DNA from: Rikenella microfusus
Lineage (GTDB): Bacteria > Bacteroidota > Bacteroidia > Bacteroidales > Tenuifilaceae
NCBI GenBank assembly: GCA_020722565.1
Contig: DYKO01000003.1
Coordinates: 150,617-214,616 of the forward strand
Length of the DNA stretch: 64,000 nucleotides
Reading direction: 5' to 3'
In this document: positions 1-8,650 of the stretch, piece by piece
How positions within the stretch are numbered: position 1 is the first letter of the stretch
How the letters are laid out: each line of letters starts with the position of its first letter
The notes under the pieces: model-generated
Databases searched by the model: none
Seen by the model: only the letters and a program-made list of their open reading frames with translations
What the model was told of the DNA's origin: nothing
Made by a program: the position numbers and the translations under genes

Positions 1-876
1 TTGTAGGGTTCTAATTTTAACAACATTGTTCAACCAGCTCCAGTATGGTCGGCCGGGCGAAAGAAAAATCGACTCCGGATAGGCACGGTAAAATAAAAAT
101 CCCCACGGCCAGGTGGTTCGGTCTTCAACATGTTCGGTATAGAGTAGGAGCGTAGGAACAACAATCAGTGGGATAACAATTTGTAGCACCATATGCAACC
201 AGTTACTACTCCAATCAAAATTTTTGCTCCATGGCTTTTGCCATAACCAGAAGGCTATAAACATCACCATGTAAAAAGTAAAAAAGTAACCATGGGTAAT
301 TGAAGCCCAGAGGCTAATTAAAAGAATTAATGCTGATTTTGTTAGGGTTTTCTTTTGAGCAAATTTTAAAATAAGCAGAATAAAAAGGGGCAGTACCAGT
401 GTGTAGCTAAGAGCAAAATGCCCACCAATTCGGTCAATTTGTGGCGATAGAAAGGTTAACCCCACTGCTAGCGGTAACGAATACCAAATAGGGAGTTTTA
501 GATGCCTAAATATTAAAAATATAACCAATACGGTTAAAGCAATACCTATAAGTATCAGTAAGTTATGTATGGCAACAGTGTATGTGCTAATATCGTAGAT
601 GTTATGCGAGAAAAACTTAATGGTGTTGCTTACAATAGGTTGAGAACCAGCGAAGAAGATGCTCTCACCAAAAGGGTAATTCATTGCATTGGAGCGAAGG
701 TATTCCTTATCGTGCTTAATGTGGTAGAATGTGGCGTAGTAATCCTTAGCCCCATCGCCATTCTGGGCAAAGTAGCGGTGGTTGATATTCTTCACAACAT
801 CCCCAGCAAAAAAATAGGTAAGGATTACACCTATTGCCAGCACGGCAGTGTATTCAATCCATCGTTTAGTCGTCAT
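1..876 (-). CDS. Polytopic inner-membrane protein, 3' part outside the window
   Basis: The frame is open for all 292 codons from an ATG at 874-876 to the window edge, so the C-terminus is missing. The product starts MTTKRWIEYTAVLAIG with a first membrane segment near residues 8-25. A soluble stretch follows (about 30-100) with the motif NGDGAKDYYATFYHIKHD and then NYPFGES. From about residue 105 there are several hydrophobic helices separated by short loops. This layout, with an early acidic loop and many helices, resembles GT-C-type membrane glycosyltransferases of Bacteroidota, but the catalytic region cannot be judged from a fragment. It lies 16 nt downstream of aspA on the same strand and is probably the last visible gene of that operon. 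I see that it is a membrane protein; the glycosyltransferase idea is inference. Confidence 0.7.
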   Translation of the reverse strand, partial: MTTKRWIEYTAVLAIGVILTYFFAGDVVKNINHRYFAQNGDGAKDYYATFYHIKHDKEYLRSNAMNYPFGESIFFAGSQPIVSNTIKFFSHNIYDISTYTVAIHNLLILIGIALTVLVIFLIFRHLKLPIWYSLPLAVGLTFLSPQIDRIGGHFALSYTLVLPLFILLILKFAQKKTLTKSALILLISLWASITHGYFFTFYMVMFIAFWLWQKPWSKNFDWSSNWLHMVLQIVIPLIVVPTLLLYTEHVEDRTTWPWGFLFYRAYPESIFLSPGRPYWSWLNNVVKIRTLQ

Positions 877-892
877 TTACAGTGATTTTTAA

Positions 893-2341
893 TTACTTGC
901 TTATTGAATCGCGGAATGAGAAACCAAGCCTAAGCAGGCTTTGGGGTTTAATCAATTCTAATAGTTTATCATGGGGAACCATCTCAAGATTTTGGTTAGC
1001 CTCAAAAATATCGATGTTTTTTGAGCGCATCTCCTTAGCCAATTGCGCTGCACGGTTAAAGCCAATAATGGGTAGCAAAGCTGTAGTGATAGAAGGATTG
1101 CGCAGCAGCGCTTGCTCCGATTTTTCGGTATCAACCTGAATTCCATTAAGCAAGAAACGGGTAAGGGACTGGTTGGCAGCTATTAGCAGTTTTACCGAAT
1201 CGATAATGGCATGGCCGATTGTTGGTAGGTAGGCGTTTAGGTCCAAGGCGCCCTGTCCGGCCAGGTTCGAAACGAGCATGTCGTTGGTATAAACGCGGTG
1301 AACCGCGCTAATGGTAAATTCGGTAATAACTGGGTTAACCTTGCCTGGCATGATGGAACTACCCACTTGCCGTTTAGGTATTTCTATTGCGTTACCCGCC
1401 ACATCGGAGGCAAGCAACCTGATGTCAGCAGCCATCTTTTCCAGGTTAACAGCATGTGCCTTTAAAATGGCGTGCACCTCTACAAACGGGTCAAGGTTGG
1501 CGGTGGCATCGTTAAGGTTTTCGCTACGGGTAAAAGGGGAACCCGTTAGGCGTTGCAGGTGCTTAACCGCTTCCATTACAAAGTAACGCGGGGTTCCCAC
1601 TCCGGTACCTATGGCTCCTCCGCCCAGGTTAACTACCTTAATACGCTCAAAGCATTTTGACACCCGCCACCAGTCGCGAGAGAGGGCCTCGCTGTAGGTG
1701 CTGAATAGCTGTCCGTATGAGGAGGGGACAGCTGCTTGTAATTGAGTATAGCCTATTCGCAACGAGTTACGGTGGGATTTTTCCAATTGCTCAATTGTCT
1801 GTCGGGTGTTGTTTATTTGCTCCTCGAGCAAGGTGAGCAGGCCAACTACGGCAACCCTGAGGGCTGTGGGCACAACGTCGTTGGTGCTTTGGAAAACGTT
1901 GGCTTGCTCAATGGGGTCAACCAAATTGTAGCTGCCGAGTTTATATCCCAGCATCAGTAGCGTTGCGTTGGCAATAATTTCATTAACATTCATGTTGATG
2001 CTAGTTCCTGCACCTCCCTGTATGGCTGGAACTATAAAGTTGTCGAAGTATTTGCCCTCGTGAACTTCGCCGGAAACCGTAATTAATGTTTTGACTATAT
2101 CTTCAGGGATAATATTAATCGACGTTGTATTCAAAAGATTTTCAGCGCGTAGCGCCTCAACCATATCAGCATAGGTTAAGTAGCAGGCTTGTTTAACCAA
2201 TCCCATGGCCTGATACCATTCCCGATGGAAAGCTGTGGTATCGGGGAAATTTTCCCTAGCCCTTGCCGAATGGATACCATAAAGAGCATCGGCGGGGAGC
2301 TGAAGGGTTCCCAGGTAATCGGATTCGGTACGTAGCTCCAT
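893..2341 (-). CDS. aspA: Aspartate ammonia-lyase (aspartase/fumarase superfamily)
   Basis: Predicted to deaminate L-aspartate reversibly to fumarate and ammonia in the cytoplasm, linking amino-acid catabolism to fumarate respiration or the TCA cycle. The 482 residues match the family's usual 465-480. The superfamily signature GSSIMPGKVNP lies at 327-337 and carries the catalytic serine. QGGAGTSINMNVNE (108-121) and QSTNDVVPTALR (151-162) are the other conserved substrate-site blocks, and the start LGTLQLPADALYG is typical of aspartases. One oddity is the block normally reading GRTQLQ or GRTHLQ, which is GYTQLQ here (197-202), so Arg is replaced by Tyr. The start ATG overlaps the stop of the upstream cyclase gene by one base (TAATG), which suggests translational coupling. 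Fumarase C activity is less likely from overall resemblance but is not excluded. Confidence 0.85.
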   Translation of the reverse strand: MELRTESDYLGTLQLPADALYGIHSARARENFPDTTAFHREWYQAMGLVKQACYLTYADMVEALRAENLLNTTSINIIPEDIVKTLITVSGEVHEGKYFDNFIVPAIQGGAGTSINMNVNEIIANATLLMLGYKLGSYNLVDPIEQANVFQSTNDVVPTALRVAVVGLLTLLEEQINNTRQTIEQLEKSHRNSLRIGYTQLQAAVPSSYGQLFSTYSEALSRDWWRVSKCFERIKVVNLGGGAIGTGVGTPRYFVMEAVKHLQRLTGSPFTRSENLNDATANLDPFVEVHAILKAHAVNLEKMAADIRLLASDVAGNAIEIPKRQVGSSIMPGKVNPVITEFTISAVHRVYTNDMLVSNLAGQGALDLNAYLPTIGHAIIDSVKLLIAANQSLTRFLLNGIQVDTEKSEQALLRNPSITTALLPIIGFNRAAQLAKEMRSKNIDIFEANQNLEMVPHDKLLELIKPQSLLRLGFSFRDSISK

Positions 2342-3414
2342 TACTTTTTCTTTAGCTCAATCCAGTAAAGTTTTGACCAAAGTTTACCTGTTACAAAAAT
2401 TCTATTGTTTTGGCTATCGTAAGCTATTCCATTCAGAACATCTTCGCCGCCATAGGTGTCGGATGGCTTTAATATCCCGGTCAAATCGGCTATCCCTTCA
2501 ACAATTCCATTTTCGGGATTAATTATGGCTATTCTATTGGTTAGGTAGATGTTCGCGTATATTTTACCATTGATGAGCTCCAATTCGTTGAGCATTTTGA
2601 CCGGACCATTGTTATCGTAAACCTCAACCCTACGTACTTCGCTAAAGCCATTGGGCTCCATAAAGTAAAGCGTATTTGAGCCATCACTCATAACAAGTTC
2701 CGTGCCGTTAGTGGTCAATCCCCAGCCTTGAGTTGAGTATCCAAAAGTGTTAAGGTTTTTAAAGGTTTTGGTGTCATAAACAAAACCAATACCTGTGGTC
2801 CAGGTAAGCTGATAAATTTTCCCGTTGAGCAGGGTAATGCCCTCGCCAAAGTAATCATAGCTTATGTTGATGCTTTGCAGCACCTTTCCGCTTTCGAGTT
2901 CTACCTTTCTCAGGCTCGATGAACCCTGCCGTCCGGTTCCCTCATATAAAAATCCGTCATGGTAAAACAATCCTTGTGTATAGGCCTCTTTATCGTGTGG
3001 ATATGATTTGACTATGCGGTATCCAAACTCAGTAGGTGCAACATTTGATTTAAGGCGAATGGTAGCGGAAGCCGTTTGGCGCTGTCCGTTTTTCCAAGCC
3101 ACAGCATTAAGTTGTAGTGATCCGGGCCTATTTTTATCGGTATAAATTGTAAAATCGTTTTCTTGTAATTGCTTCCAGCGGATCCTATTTTGAAAAAGCA
3201 CCACGGAGTCGGGCTTAATGGTATCGGTGTAGGCAATTTTTACCTCAACTGCGTCGCCTGCAGTAAACAGGCTACCTCCTACAGGTTTATCAAAACGAAT
3301 GAGAGAAAGTGGCTTATCGGCAGGTTTAGTTGCAGCATTGGGCTGCTGGTTGCGGAGACCATCGGTACACGATACTGAAAGTATCAGAATCAACAAAACT
3401 GAGTATAGACGCAT
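2341..3414 (-). CDS. Glutaminyl-peptide cyclotransferase, plant/bacterial type, as a lipoprotein
   Basis: Catalyses cyclisation of N-terminal glutamine to pyroglutamate, here on extracytoplasmic proteins. The N-terminus is a lipoprotein signal with lipobox LSVSC, lipidation Cys16. Residues about 38-120 look like an Ig-like beta domain (FDKPVGG, GDAVEVKIAYTD). Residues about 130-357 form the five-bladed-propeller glutamine cyclotransferase domain, shown by AYTQGLFYHDGFLYEGTG, YFGEGITLL, GWGLT and NELELINGKIYANIY, all hallmarks of the family. T9SS cargo of Bacteroidota often receives N-terminal pyroglutamate, which fits the secretion genes elsewhere in the window; that link is inference. The gene starts 14 nt after the HAD gene and its stop overlaps the aspA start, so it sits in the middle of the operon. 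Confidence 0.87.
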   Translation of the reverse strand: MRLYSVLLILILSVSCTDGLRNQQPNAATKPADKPLSLIRFDKPVGGSLFTAGDAVEVKIAYTDTIKPDSVVLFQNRIRWKQLQENDFTIYTDKNRPGSLQLNAVAWKNGQRQTASATIRLKSNVAPTEFGYRIVKSYPHDKEAYTQGLFYHDGFLYEGTGRQGSSSLRKVELESGKVLQSINISYDYFGEGITLLNGKIYQLTWTTGIGFVYDTKTFKNLNTFGYSTQGWGLTTNGTELVMSDGSNTLYFMEPNGFSEVRRVEVYDNNGPVKMLNELELINGKIYANIYLTNRIAIINPENGIVEGIADLTGILKPSDTYGGEDVLNGIAYDSQNNRIFVTGKLWSKLYWIELKKK

Positions 3415-3428
3415 GGTATAAGTAACTT

Positions 3429-3848
3429 TTATTTTCCAAAAATACGTTTGATAAGGCTTTTCTTACGGTAGTTTTTGAGTACTCTTTTTTGAACAGCGGT
3501 TAGGGGCTCATCGGGGCAAAGCATTTGGAAGGCAGCTTCCCATCCTGGAAAACCGCCAAGATTCCGGTCGTCGATGTAAACATCTACATCCAACTTTCGC
3601 GAAAAATAATCGCAGTCGTGCTCCTCGGGGTGGTTTCGGTTAACCGCATAAAATTCAATGCCATTCATAAGGCAAAACGCTACAGCTTCATCGAGCAGCT
3701 GACCCGACCGCACCGTCCATAAAATCAGAATAAACCCTCTTTTTTGGAGCTCTTGAAGTGTTTCAAAAGCAAACAGGAGGGGTTCACCAATTTGTGGATA
3801 TTTGTTTTCAACAATGGTTCCGTCAAAATCAACTGCAACTCTCTGCAT
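3429..3848 (-). CDS. HAD-superfamily hydrolase, BT0820-like
   Basis: Small cytoplasmic phosphatase-fold protein. Motif I is VDFDGTIV, with the nucleophile and acid aspartates, immediately after the start. Motif II is the segment ending ILWTVRSG, and motif IV is VDVYIDDRNLGG. With no large cap insertion and about 139 residues, it matches the minimal HAD group typified by Bacteroides BT0820; the substrate is unknown. I prefer the ATG at 3846-3848 (MQRVAVDFDG), because family members begin just before the first strand. An in-frame ATG seven codons upstream (3869) would add MRKPFF-like residues with no homology. It is the first gene of a tight minus-strand series with the glutaminyl cyclase, aspA and a membrane protein. 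Confidence 0.78.
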   Translation of the reverse strand: MQRVAVDFDGTIVENKYPQIGEPLLFAFETLQELQKRGFILILWTVRSGQLLDEAVAFCLMNGIEFYAVNRNHPEEHDCDYFSRKLDVDVYIDDRNLGGFPGWEAAFQMLCPDEPLTAVQKRVLKNYRKKSLIKRIFGK

Positions 3849-3907
3849 AAAAAATGGTTTTCGCATCAAAGCTACAAAAAAAAGATAAAGAAAAGGCCTA
3901 TGTAGTT

Positions 3908-3949
3908 CAAAAATAGGAATAAACCGGTTCTGCAGGTTAATTTTAACCT
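3908..3949 (-). promoter_or_regulatory. Possible promoter of the minus-strand operon, with an adjacent inverted repeat
   Basis: On the minus strand TATTTTTG (complement of 3908-3915) fits the Bacteroidota -7 form TAnnTTTG and lies about 60 nt before the HAD start. No clear -33 TTTG is seen. Just upstream, AGGTTAA-tt-TTAACCT (3934-3949) is a perfect 7-bp inverted repeat without a following T-run, so it looks more like an operator or divergence element than a terminator. It lies between the divergent HAD and meaB genes. Confidence 0.35.
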
Positions 3950-4017
3950 ATTCCTGTTTTGTTAGGTTTTACTGATAAGTTTAGATAAATTCGCAAAGTG
4001 AATTAATTGCCTCTGAC

Positions 4018-5121
4018 ATGGACAAGGCCAAAAAGAACGATAAGAGCGCACTAATTGTAAATCCTGGAATAGAGCAACCTCCTATTGTTAATGAGAACGC
4101 CATTAAACGATTTAAGGCAAAAAAACGCCAATTACTTAGCGTAGAGGAGTATCTGGATGGTATTCTGTCTGGTAACATAACCATTTTAAGCCAGGCCATT
4201 ACACTTATTGAGAGTTCTTTGGCTAACCATCAGGAGCAGGCAAGGGAGTTGGTGGAGCGCTGCCTCCCCCATTCAGGGAAATCTGTTAGAATTGGTATTA
4301 CAGGAGTTCCGGGGGTTGGTAAAAGTACCTTTATTGAGGCACTGGGAAGCACCATTACCTCACAGGGGCATCGCCTTGCGGTGCTGGCGGTTGATCCCAG
4401 CAGCGAGAGGAGCAAGGGAAGCATTCTGGGCGATAAAACCCGCATGGAAACGTTAAGTGCCGACCCCAAAGCATTTATTCGCCCCTCGCCCTCGGCAGGA
4501 TCGCTGGGCGGGGTTGCACGCAAAACCCGCGAAACCATTATCCTTTGTGAGGCCGCTGGCTTCGATACCATTTTTATTGAAACCGTTGGTGTAGGTCAAA
4601 GCGAGGTTGCCGTCCACTCCATGGTCGATTTTTTCCTTCTTCTCATGCTGGCCGGTGCCGGCGATGAACTTCAGGGCATAAAACGCGGCATTATGGAAAT
4701 GGCCGATATGATTGCCATTACCAAGGCCGACGGGAACAATGTGGAAAAGGCGCGACTGGCCCAAGCCGAGTATCAAAACGCCTTTCATCTCTTCCCTGCT
4801 GCTGAATCGGGCTGGACACCCCTGGCGGTTACCTGTTCATCGGTTACAAAAGCCGGAATACAGGAAATATGGGAAACCATAAACCGCTACATGAACTTTA
4901 CCAAATCAAACGGCTACTTCAACCGCCGTCGCAGCCAACAGGCCAAGTATTGGATGTATGAAACCATTAATGAGGAGCTTAAAAACCGTTTTTACCATAG
5001 CAGCTCCATTAACGAGATGCTAAAATGGGTAGAACATGAAGTTACCCAAAATCACATCAGTTCGTTTGCCGCGGCACAAAAACTTATAGATATTTATTTC
5101 AATGAAAATAAATCGGAGTAG
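4018..5121 (+). CDS. meaB: Methylmalonyl-CoA mutase-associated GTPase MeaB
   Basis: G3E-family P-loop GTPase that chaperones adenosylcobalamin loading and protects methylmalonyl-CoA mutase, the succinate/propionate step common in Bacteroidota. Walker A GVPGVGKST is at 96-104. Further conserved blocks are LAVDPSSERSKGSILGDKTRM, the switch region FIETVGVGQSE, and the base-recognition segment ITKADGNN. The length of 367 is slightly above the usual 320-340 because of a charged N-terminal extension of about 40 residues rich in Lys. The mutase genes are not in the window, so MeaB is detached from its partner here. The older family name, ArgK/LAO transport ATPase, refers to the same fold. The ATG at 4018 follows a non-coding divergent region and is the only sensible start. 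Confidence 0.92.
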   Translation: MDKAKKNDKSALIVNPGIEQPPIVNENAIKRFKAKKRQLLSVEEYLDGILSGNITILSQAITLIESSLANHQEQARELVERCLPHSGKSVRIGITGVPGVGKSTFIEALGSTITSQGHRLAVLAVDPSSERSKGSILGDKTRMETLSADPKAFIRPSPSAGSLGGVARKTRETIILCEAAGFDTIFIETVGVGQSEVAVHSMVDFFLLLMLAGAGDELQGIKRGIMEMADMIAITKADGNNVEKARLAQAEYQNAFHLFPAAESGWTPLAVTCSSVTKAGIQEIWETINRYMNFTKSNGYFNRRRSQQAKYWMYETINEELKNRFYHSSSINEMLKWVEHEVTQNHISSFAAAQKLIDIYFNENKSE

Positions 5122-5145
5122 TATGGTTTTATTTAGCACACAGCT

Positions 5146-5736
5146 ATGACCTTTGAACAGATTAAAAATACCCTTAATCGGGTTACCGTAGGAATAGCGG
5201 GAGCTGGAGGTTTGGGCAGTAATATTGCCATGCATCTGACTCGTGTGGGTATTGGAAAAATTATTATTGCTGATTTTGATGTGGTTCAGGAAAGCAATCT
5301 TAACCGCCAATTTTACTTTCAGCATCAAATTGGTCTGCCAAAGGTTGATGCCCTACGCACAAACCTTTTGGCTATTAATCCGGAATTGCAGTACGAGGGA
5401 CATATTCTCCGGCTCGATGTCCAAAGTATCAATAATTTATTTGCCAATGTTGATGTTATGGTTGAGGCTTTTGACCGTGCCGAAATGAAGGAGGTTATTG
5501 CCGAGGTGTTTCAGACAAATTTTCCCAATGTGCCGCTGGTTATGGGAAACGGTATGGCTGGATGGGGCAGCTCCAATTCCATGCAGGTGAGAGAACTTGG
5601 AAAGCTCTACATTTGTGGCGATGGCGTTTCGGAGATTTCCGATGAGCTGCCGCCTCTCTCCCCGCGTGTGGGCATTTGTGCCGCCATGCAAGCCAATGTG
5701 GTGGTAAGCCTGCTGCTGGGTGGAAGCAATCCCTAA
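5146..5736 (+). CDS. thiF: ThiF-like adenylyltransferase (short E1 family)
   Basis: E1-like enzyme expected to adenylate the C-terminal Gly-Gly of a sulfur carrier such as ThiS. The Rossmann ATP site GAGGLGS is at 19-25, followed by the acidic strand IADFDVVQESNLNRQ and the helix LPKVDALRTNL. At 196 residues it is shorter than E. coli ThiF or MoeB (about 250) and lacks their CxxC zinc pairs. It matches the compact thiF family 2 seen in clostridia and Bacteroidota. A single-Cys segment (YICGDGVSEISDE) and a C-terminal cysteine (RVGICAAMQ) remain as candidates for the acyl-disulfide. The only ThiS gene in this window is about 25 kb away on the other strand. It follows meaB by 24 nt. Confidence 0.8.
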   Translation: MTFEQIKNTLNRVTVGIAGAGGLGSNIAMHLTRVGIGKIIIADFDVVQESNLNRQFYFQHQIGLPKVDALRTNLLAINPELQYEGHILRLDVQSINNLFANVDVMVEAFDRAEMKEVIAEVFQTNFPNVPLVMGNGMAGWGSSNSMQVRELGKLYICGDGVSEISDELPPLSPRVGICAAMQANVVVSLLLGGSNP

Positions 5737-5758
5737 TCGGTATTTATAAACATCGAGC

Positions 5759-5766
5759 TATATTTG
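5759..5766 (+). promoter_or_regulatory. Putative -7 element before ribE
   Basis: TATATTTG fits the Bacteroidota TAnnTTTG element and sits 22 nt before the ribE ATG. No convincing -33 TTTG is present at the expected distance, so this is a weak call. The 52-nt gap is too short for an FMN riboswitch. Confidence 0.4.
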
Positions 5767-5788
5767 CAAGTAATCAAAAAGCAAGCAT

Positions 5789-6412
5789 ATGTTTTCAGGA
5801 ATAGTTGAGGAACCCGCAACCGTAGTTGCACTGGAACGCGAAAAAGAAAATCTGCACATTACCCTTTCGTGCTCGTTTGTCAAGGGCCTAAAGATAGACC
5901 AGAGCGTATCGCACAATGGCGTTTGCCTTACGGTTGTCCGAAAGGACGATAAAACCTACACTGTTACCGCCATCAAGGAGACACTTGAAAAATCGAACCT
6001 TGGACTTTTAAAGGTGGGCGATAAGGTAAACGTGGAGCGCAGCATGAAAATCGATAGCCTGATCGACGGTCATTTGGTTCAAGGACATGTTGACCAAACC
6101 GCTGTATGTACCGGTGTGCAGGAAGCCGATGGCAGCTGGTACTTCACCTTTGAGTATGATTCATCGAAGGGTAACATTACTGTTGAAAAGGGTTCAATAG
6201 CGGTTAATGGGGTTAGCCTAACCGTTGTGAACTCGCGCGAGAACTCATTTCAGGTAGCAATTATTCCCTACACCTATGAGCACACCAATTTTCATCAAAT
6301 TGTGAAGGGAACGGTGGTTAACTTGGAGTTCGATATTGTGGGCAAGTACATAACCAAGATTCTTAACCAATATTTGGCCTCTGGTCAGCTGAATCGCCTT
6401 ACTGGTAAATAG
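5789..6412 (+). CDS. ribE: Riboflavin synthase alpha chain
   Basis: Final step of riboflavin synthesis: dismutation of two 6,7-dimethyl-8-ribityllumazine molecules. The start MFSGIVEE is diagnostic. Two tandem lumazine-binding beta-barrels occupy about 1-96 and 97-190. Each has the conserved block ending in NGVCLTV (first) or NGVSLTV (second), and GHLVQGHVD lies at the junction. The 207 residues match the family norm. Other rib genes are not in the window. The histidine kinase begins 6 nt after the stop, so the two are probably cotranscribed, an odd pairing that probably reflects loose gene packing. Confidence 0.93.
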   Translation: MFSGIVEEPATVVALEREKENLHITLSCSFVKGLKIDQSVSHNGVCLTVVRKDDKTYTVTAIKETLEKSNLGLLKVGDKVNVERSMKIDSLIDGHLVQGHVDQTAVCTGVQEADGSWYFTFEYDSSKGNITVEKGSIAVNGVSLTVVNSRENSFQVAIIPYTYEHTNFHQIVKGTVVNLEFDIVGKYITKILNQYLASGQLNRLTGK

Positions 6413-6418
6413 CCGCTA

Positions 6419-7477
6419 ATGAAAATTGAAAAATTGGTTGATACTCCCCGTGTGCTATCGCTGCTGCTTGCCCTACTGGTATCGGTATTGGCAGGTGGAG
6501 GGGGCGTTGTTTTAACTTTTTTTAGCAGCAACTCAACAATACTTTTGCTTATAGCCTTTGTGCTGTTTATTTTTACCACAACCTTTCTTTGCAGCTTGCT
6601 GTTGGTAAACCTTTTTGTTACCATAAAAATTAAGCCGCTCTATAAAACTCTTTACGGTGTTAATGCAACCAATGCCGATTTAATTGATGAGATTGACCAG
6701 AACCATTTGATGAATCGCCTACAGTACGATTTACAGGTTTGGGCTGATGCCAAAGCCGACGAAATTGATAGGCTTAAGCAGATGGAACGTTACCGAAAGG
6801 AGTTTCTTGGAAACGTATCGCATGAGCTAAAAACACCTATTTTCAACATTCAGGGCTACGTGCTAACCCTGCTCGATGGGGGGCTAGAAGATTCTACCAT
6901 TAACCGCCGCTACCTTGAGCGTACCGAAAAGAGTATCAACCGATTAATTGGGATTGTCGAAGACCTTGAGGTAATAACCAAGCTTGAGGCCGGAGAGCTG
7001 GAGCTAAACATGGACAAATTCAATATTGTAGGTCTAGTAGAGGAAACTTTTGAGGCTTTGGAACAAAGAGCCCGTGCTCGAAAAATCACGCTTAAACTCG
7101 ATAGGGAGTATATAAAACCCGTTTGGGTTTACGCCGATAAAAAACGAATATCACAGGTACTTTATAATTTGATAATCAACTCAATAAACTACGGCAGAGA
7201 AAACGGTACCACTCTGATTTCGCTTACCGATATTGGTCACCGCATACAGGTTGATGTTAACGACAATGGTATAGGTATCGACCAGAAAGATTTACCCCGT
7301 ATTTTTGAAAGGTTTTACAGGGTTGATAAGAGCCGTTCGCGCGAGCAGGGGGGAACTGGTTTGGGTTTGGCCATTGTAAAACACATCATTGAGGGGCACA
7401 AGCAGGTTATTGGAGTTCGCAGCAATCTGAATCAGGGTACTACATTTAGTTTTACACTAGATAAACCCAACAAGTAG
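6419..7477 (+). CDS. Membrane sensor histidine kinase, PhoR-like, orphan
   Basis: Two membrane helices (about 12-33 and 41-65) with only a short loop between them, so there is no substantial periplasmic sensor domain. A linker of about 65 residues leads to the HisKA domain with H-box NVSHELKTP (phospho-acceptor His135). The ATPase domain shows the N-box VLYNLIINSINYG, G1 DNGIGI, the F-box ERFYRVDKSRSR and G2 GGTGLGLAIVKH. The class resembles PhoR/WalK kinases without PAS or a long extracytoplasmic region, so stimulus sensing may be intramembrane or cytoplasmic. No response-regulator gene lies next to it, whereas PhoR homologues are usually paired. It follows ribE closely. Confidence 0.88.
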   Translation: MKIEKLVDTPRVLSLLLALLVSVLAGGGGVVLTFFSSNSTILLLIAFVLFIFTTTFLCSLLLVNLFVTIKIKPLYKTLYGVNATNADLIDEIDQNHLMNRLQYDLQVWADAKADEIDRLKQMERYRKEFLGNVSHELKTPIFNIQGYVLTLLDGGLEDSTINRRYLERTEKSINRLIGIVEDLEVITKLEAGELELNMDKFNIVGLVEETFEALEQRARARKITLKLDREYIKPVWVYADKKRISQVLYNLIINSINYGRENGTTLISLTDIGHRIQVDVNDNGIGIDQKDLPRIFERFYRVDKSRSREQGGTGLGLAIVKHIIEGHKQVIGVRSNLNQGTTFSFTLDKPNK

Positions 7478-7637
7478 CTTGTGGGCTAGGGTTTGGTTAA
7501 TCGTTTTGGAATTAATAACTTTAATTGAAATAGGTTAATCGGCCTTGCACCGGTTTCAAAATCAACTTCGAATGGATTACATTGTTTTCCAAAAACGTAA
7601 TGAGGGTTATCATAACCTAAAAACCGATAATAACTCG

Positions 7638-7672
7638 TTTGCAATTGGTTAACAGAAAAATTCTTAAGTTTG
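7638..7672 (+). promoter_or_regulatory. Putative gldA promoter
   Basis: TAAGTTTG at 7665-7672 fits the Bacteroidota TAnnTTTG element, 21 nt before the gldA ATG. TTTG at 7638-7641 is 23 nt upstream, slightly long for a -33 element; a TTG at 7645-7647 (17 nt) is an alternative. The 216-nt gap after the kinase otherwise shows only an unconvincing minus-strand reading frame. Confidence 0.45.
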
Positions 7673-7693
7673 TGAACATAATACACAAAAAGT

Positions 7694-8623
7694 ATGTCGC
7701 TATCCATTAGTAGCATAACTAAGCGTTTTGGTAAACAGGTAGCATTGAACAGGGTTTCGTTTGATGTTAAGCAGGGCCAGGTGGTAGGTCTATTAGGCCC
7801 AAATGGTGCGGGAAAATCAACCCTGATGAAAATTATAACCGGTTATCTAACACCCGATGAAGGTACTGCATTGGTTAATGGGATAAATGTTCTTAGTCCA
7901 GAGTATGACATTAGGCGCGATATCGGCTACCTCCCTGAGAACAATCCCCTTTACGCTGACATGTATGTTAAGGAATACCTACTTTGGGTTGCTGGGATAT
8001 ATAAACTTGGCTCGAATTCGGTAAAAAGGGTTCGTGAGGTTGTGGACATAACGGGTATCGGAAATGAACAAAACAAACGAATTGGTAGCCTGTCGAAGGG
8101 ATACCGCCAGCGGGTTGGACTGGCGCAAGCGCTCATTCACAATCCTTCCGTTCTTATACTCGATGAGCCAACAAGCGGTTTAGATCCCAACCAGATTATT
8201 GAGATACGCAACTTGATATCCGATGTAGGCCTAAATAAAACGGTTATACTATCAACCCATATCATGCAAGAGGTTGAAGCAATTTGCGACAGAGTAATCA
8301 TTATAAATAAGGGAAACATTGTAGCAGATGCCCCAACTGCCGAGGTAAAGTTGATGGCTTCTTCCTCTACACAAAACATTCTCGTAGAATTTTTGGAACC
8401 CATCAACCCAAATATTTTTAATATGGTATTGGAAATTAATTCGTTTTCGCCATTGGGCAACAATACCTTTTTGGTTATGGCTAATTCCCATTCCGATATC
8501 AGACCCAAGTTGTTCAACCTGGCCAAGGGAAATGGGCTAACGCTGCTTACGCTTCAAAGAAGGACGCTTCAACTCGAAGAGGTTTTTCAAAATCTCACAC
8601 TAACCGATTCAAATAACCGTTAA
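7694..8623 (+). CDS. gldA: GldA-type ABC transporter ATP-binding protein
   Basis: Cytoplasmic ATPase of the gliding-motility-associated ABC exporter family. Walker A GPNGAGKST is at 35-43, signature LSKGYRQR near 135, Walker B VLILDEPTSGLDP, and the H-loop in ILSTHIMQE. The segment IGYLPENNPLYADMYVKEYL is characteristic of GldA among ABC proteins, as is the C-terminal extension of about 80 residues after the ATPase core. In Flavobacterium GldA works with the permeases GldF and GldG. Neither is adjacent here; the next gene encodes a coiled-coil membrane protein. Related ATPases such as NosF-like ones are possible, but the residues around the Q-loop favour GldA. Confidence 0.82.
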   Translation: MSLSISSITKRFGKQVALNRVSFDVKQGQVVGLLGPNGAGKSTLMKIITGYLTPDEGTALVNGINVLSPEYDIRRDIGYLPENNPLYADMYVKEYLLWVAGIYKLGSNSVKRVREVVDITGIGNEQNKRIGSLSKGYRQRVGLAQALIHNPSVLILDEPTSGLDPNQIIEIRNLISDVGLNKTVILSTHIMQEVEAICDRVIIINKGNIVADAPTAEVKLMASSSTQNILVEFLEPINPNIFNMVLEINSFSPLGNNTFLVMANSHSDIRPKLFNLAKGNGLTLLTLQRRTLQLEEVFQNLTLTDSNNR

Positions 8624-8628
8624 CTTTG
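8621..8628 (+). promoter_or_regulatory. Putative -7 element overlapping the gldA stop
   Basis: TAACTTTG begins at the gldA stop codon and lies 22 nt before the next ATG. It matches TAnnTTTG, but no clear -33 element is seen. If real, it gives the downstream gene its own promoter. Confidence 0.35.
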
Positions 8629-8650
8629 TAGTAACCAAACACTAAAAAAT

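Noticed and set aside
4230..4788. Antisense reading frames of 113 and 111 residues inside meaB
   Set aside because: They mirror the higher-GC core of meaB, lack any domain and have no start context.
7486..7716. 76-residue minus-strand reading frame between the histidine kinase and gldA
   Set aside because: No recognisable domain; it runs through the gldA promoter and into gldA on the other strand.
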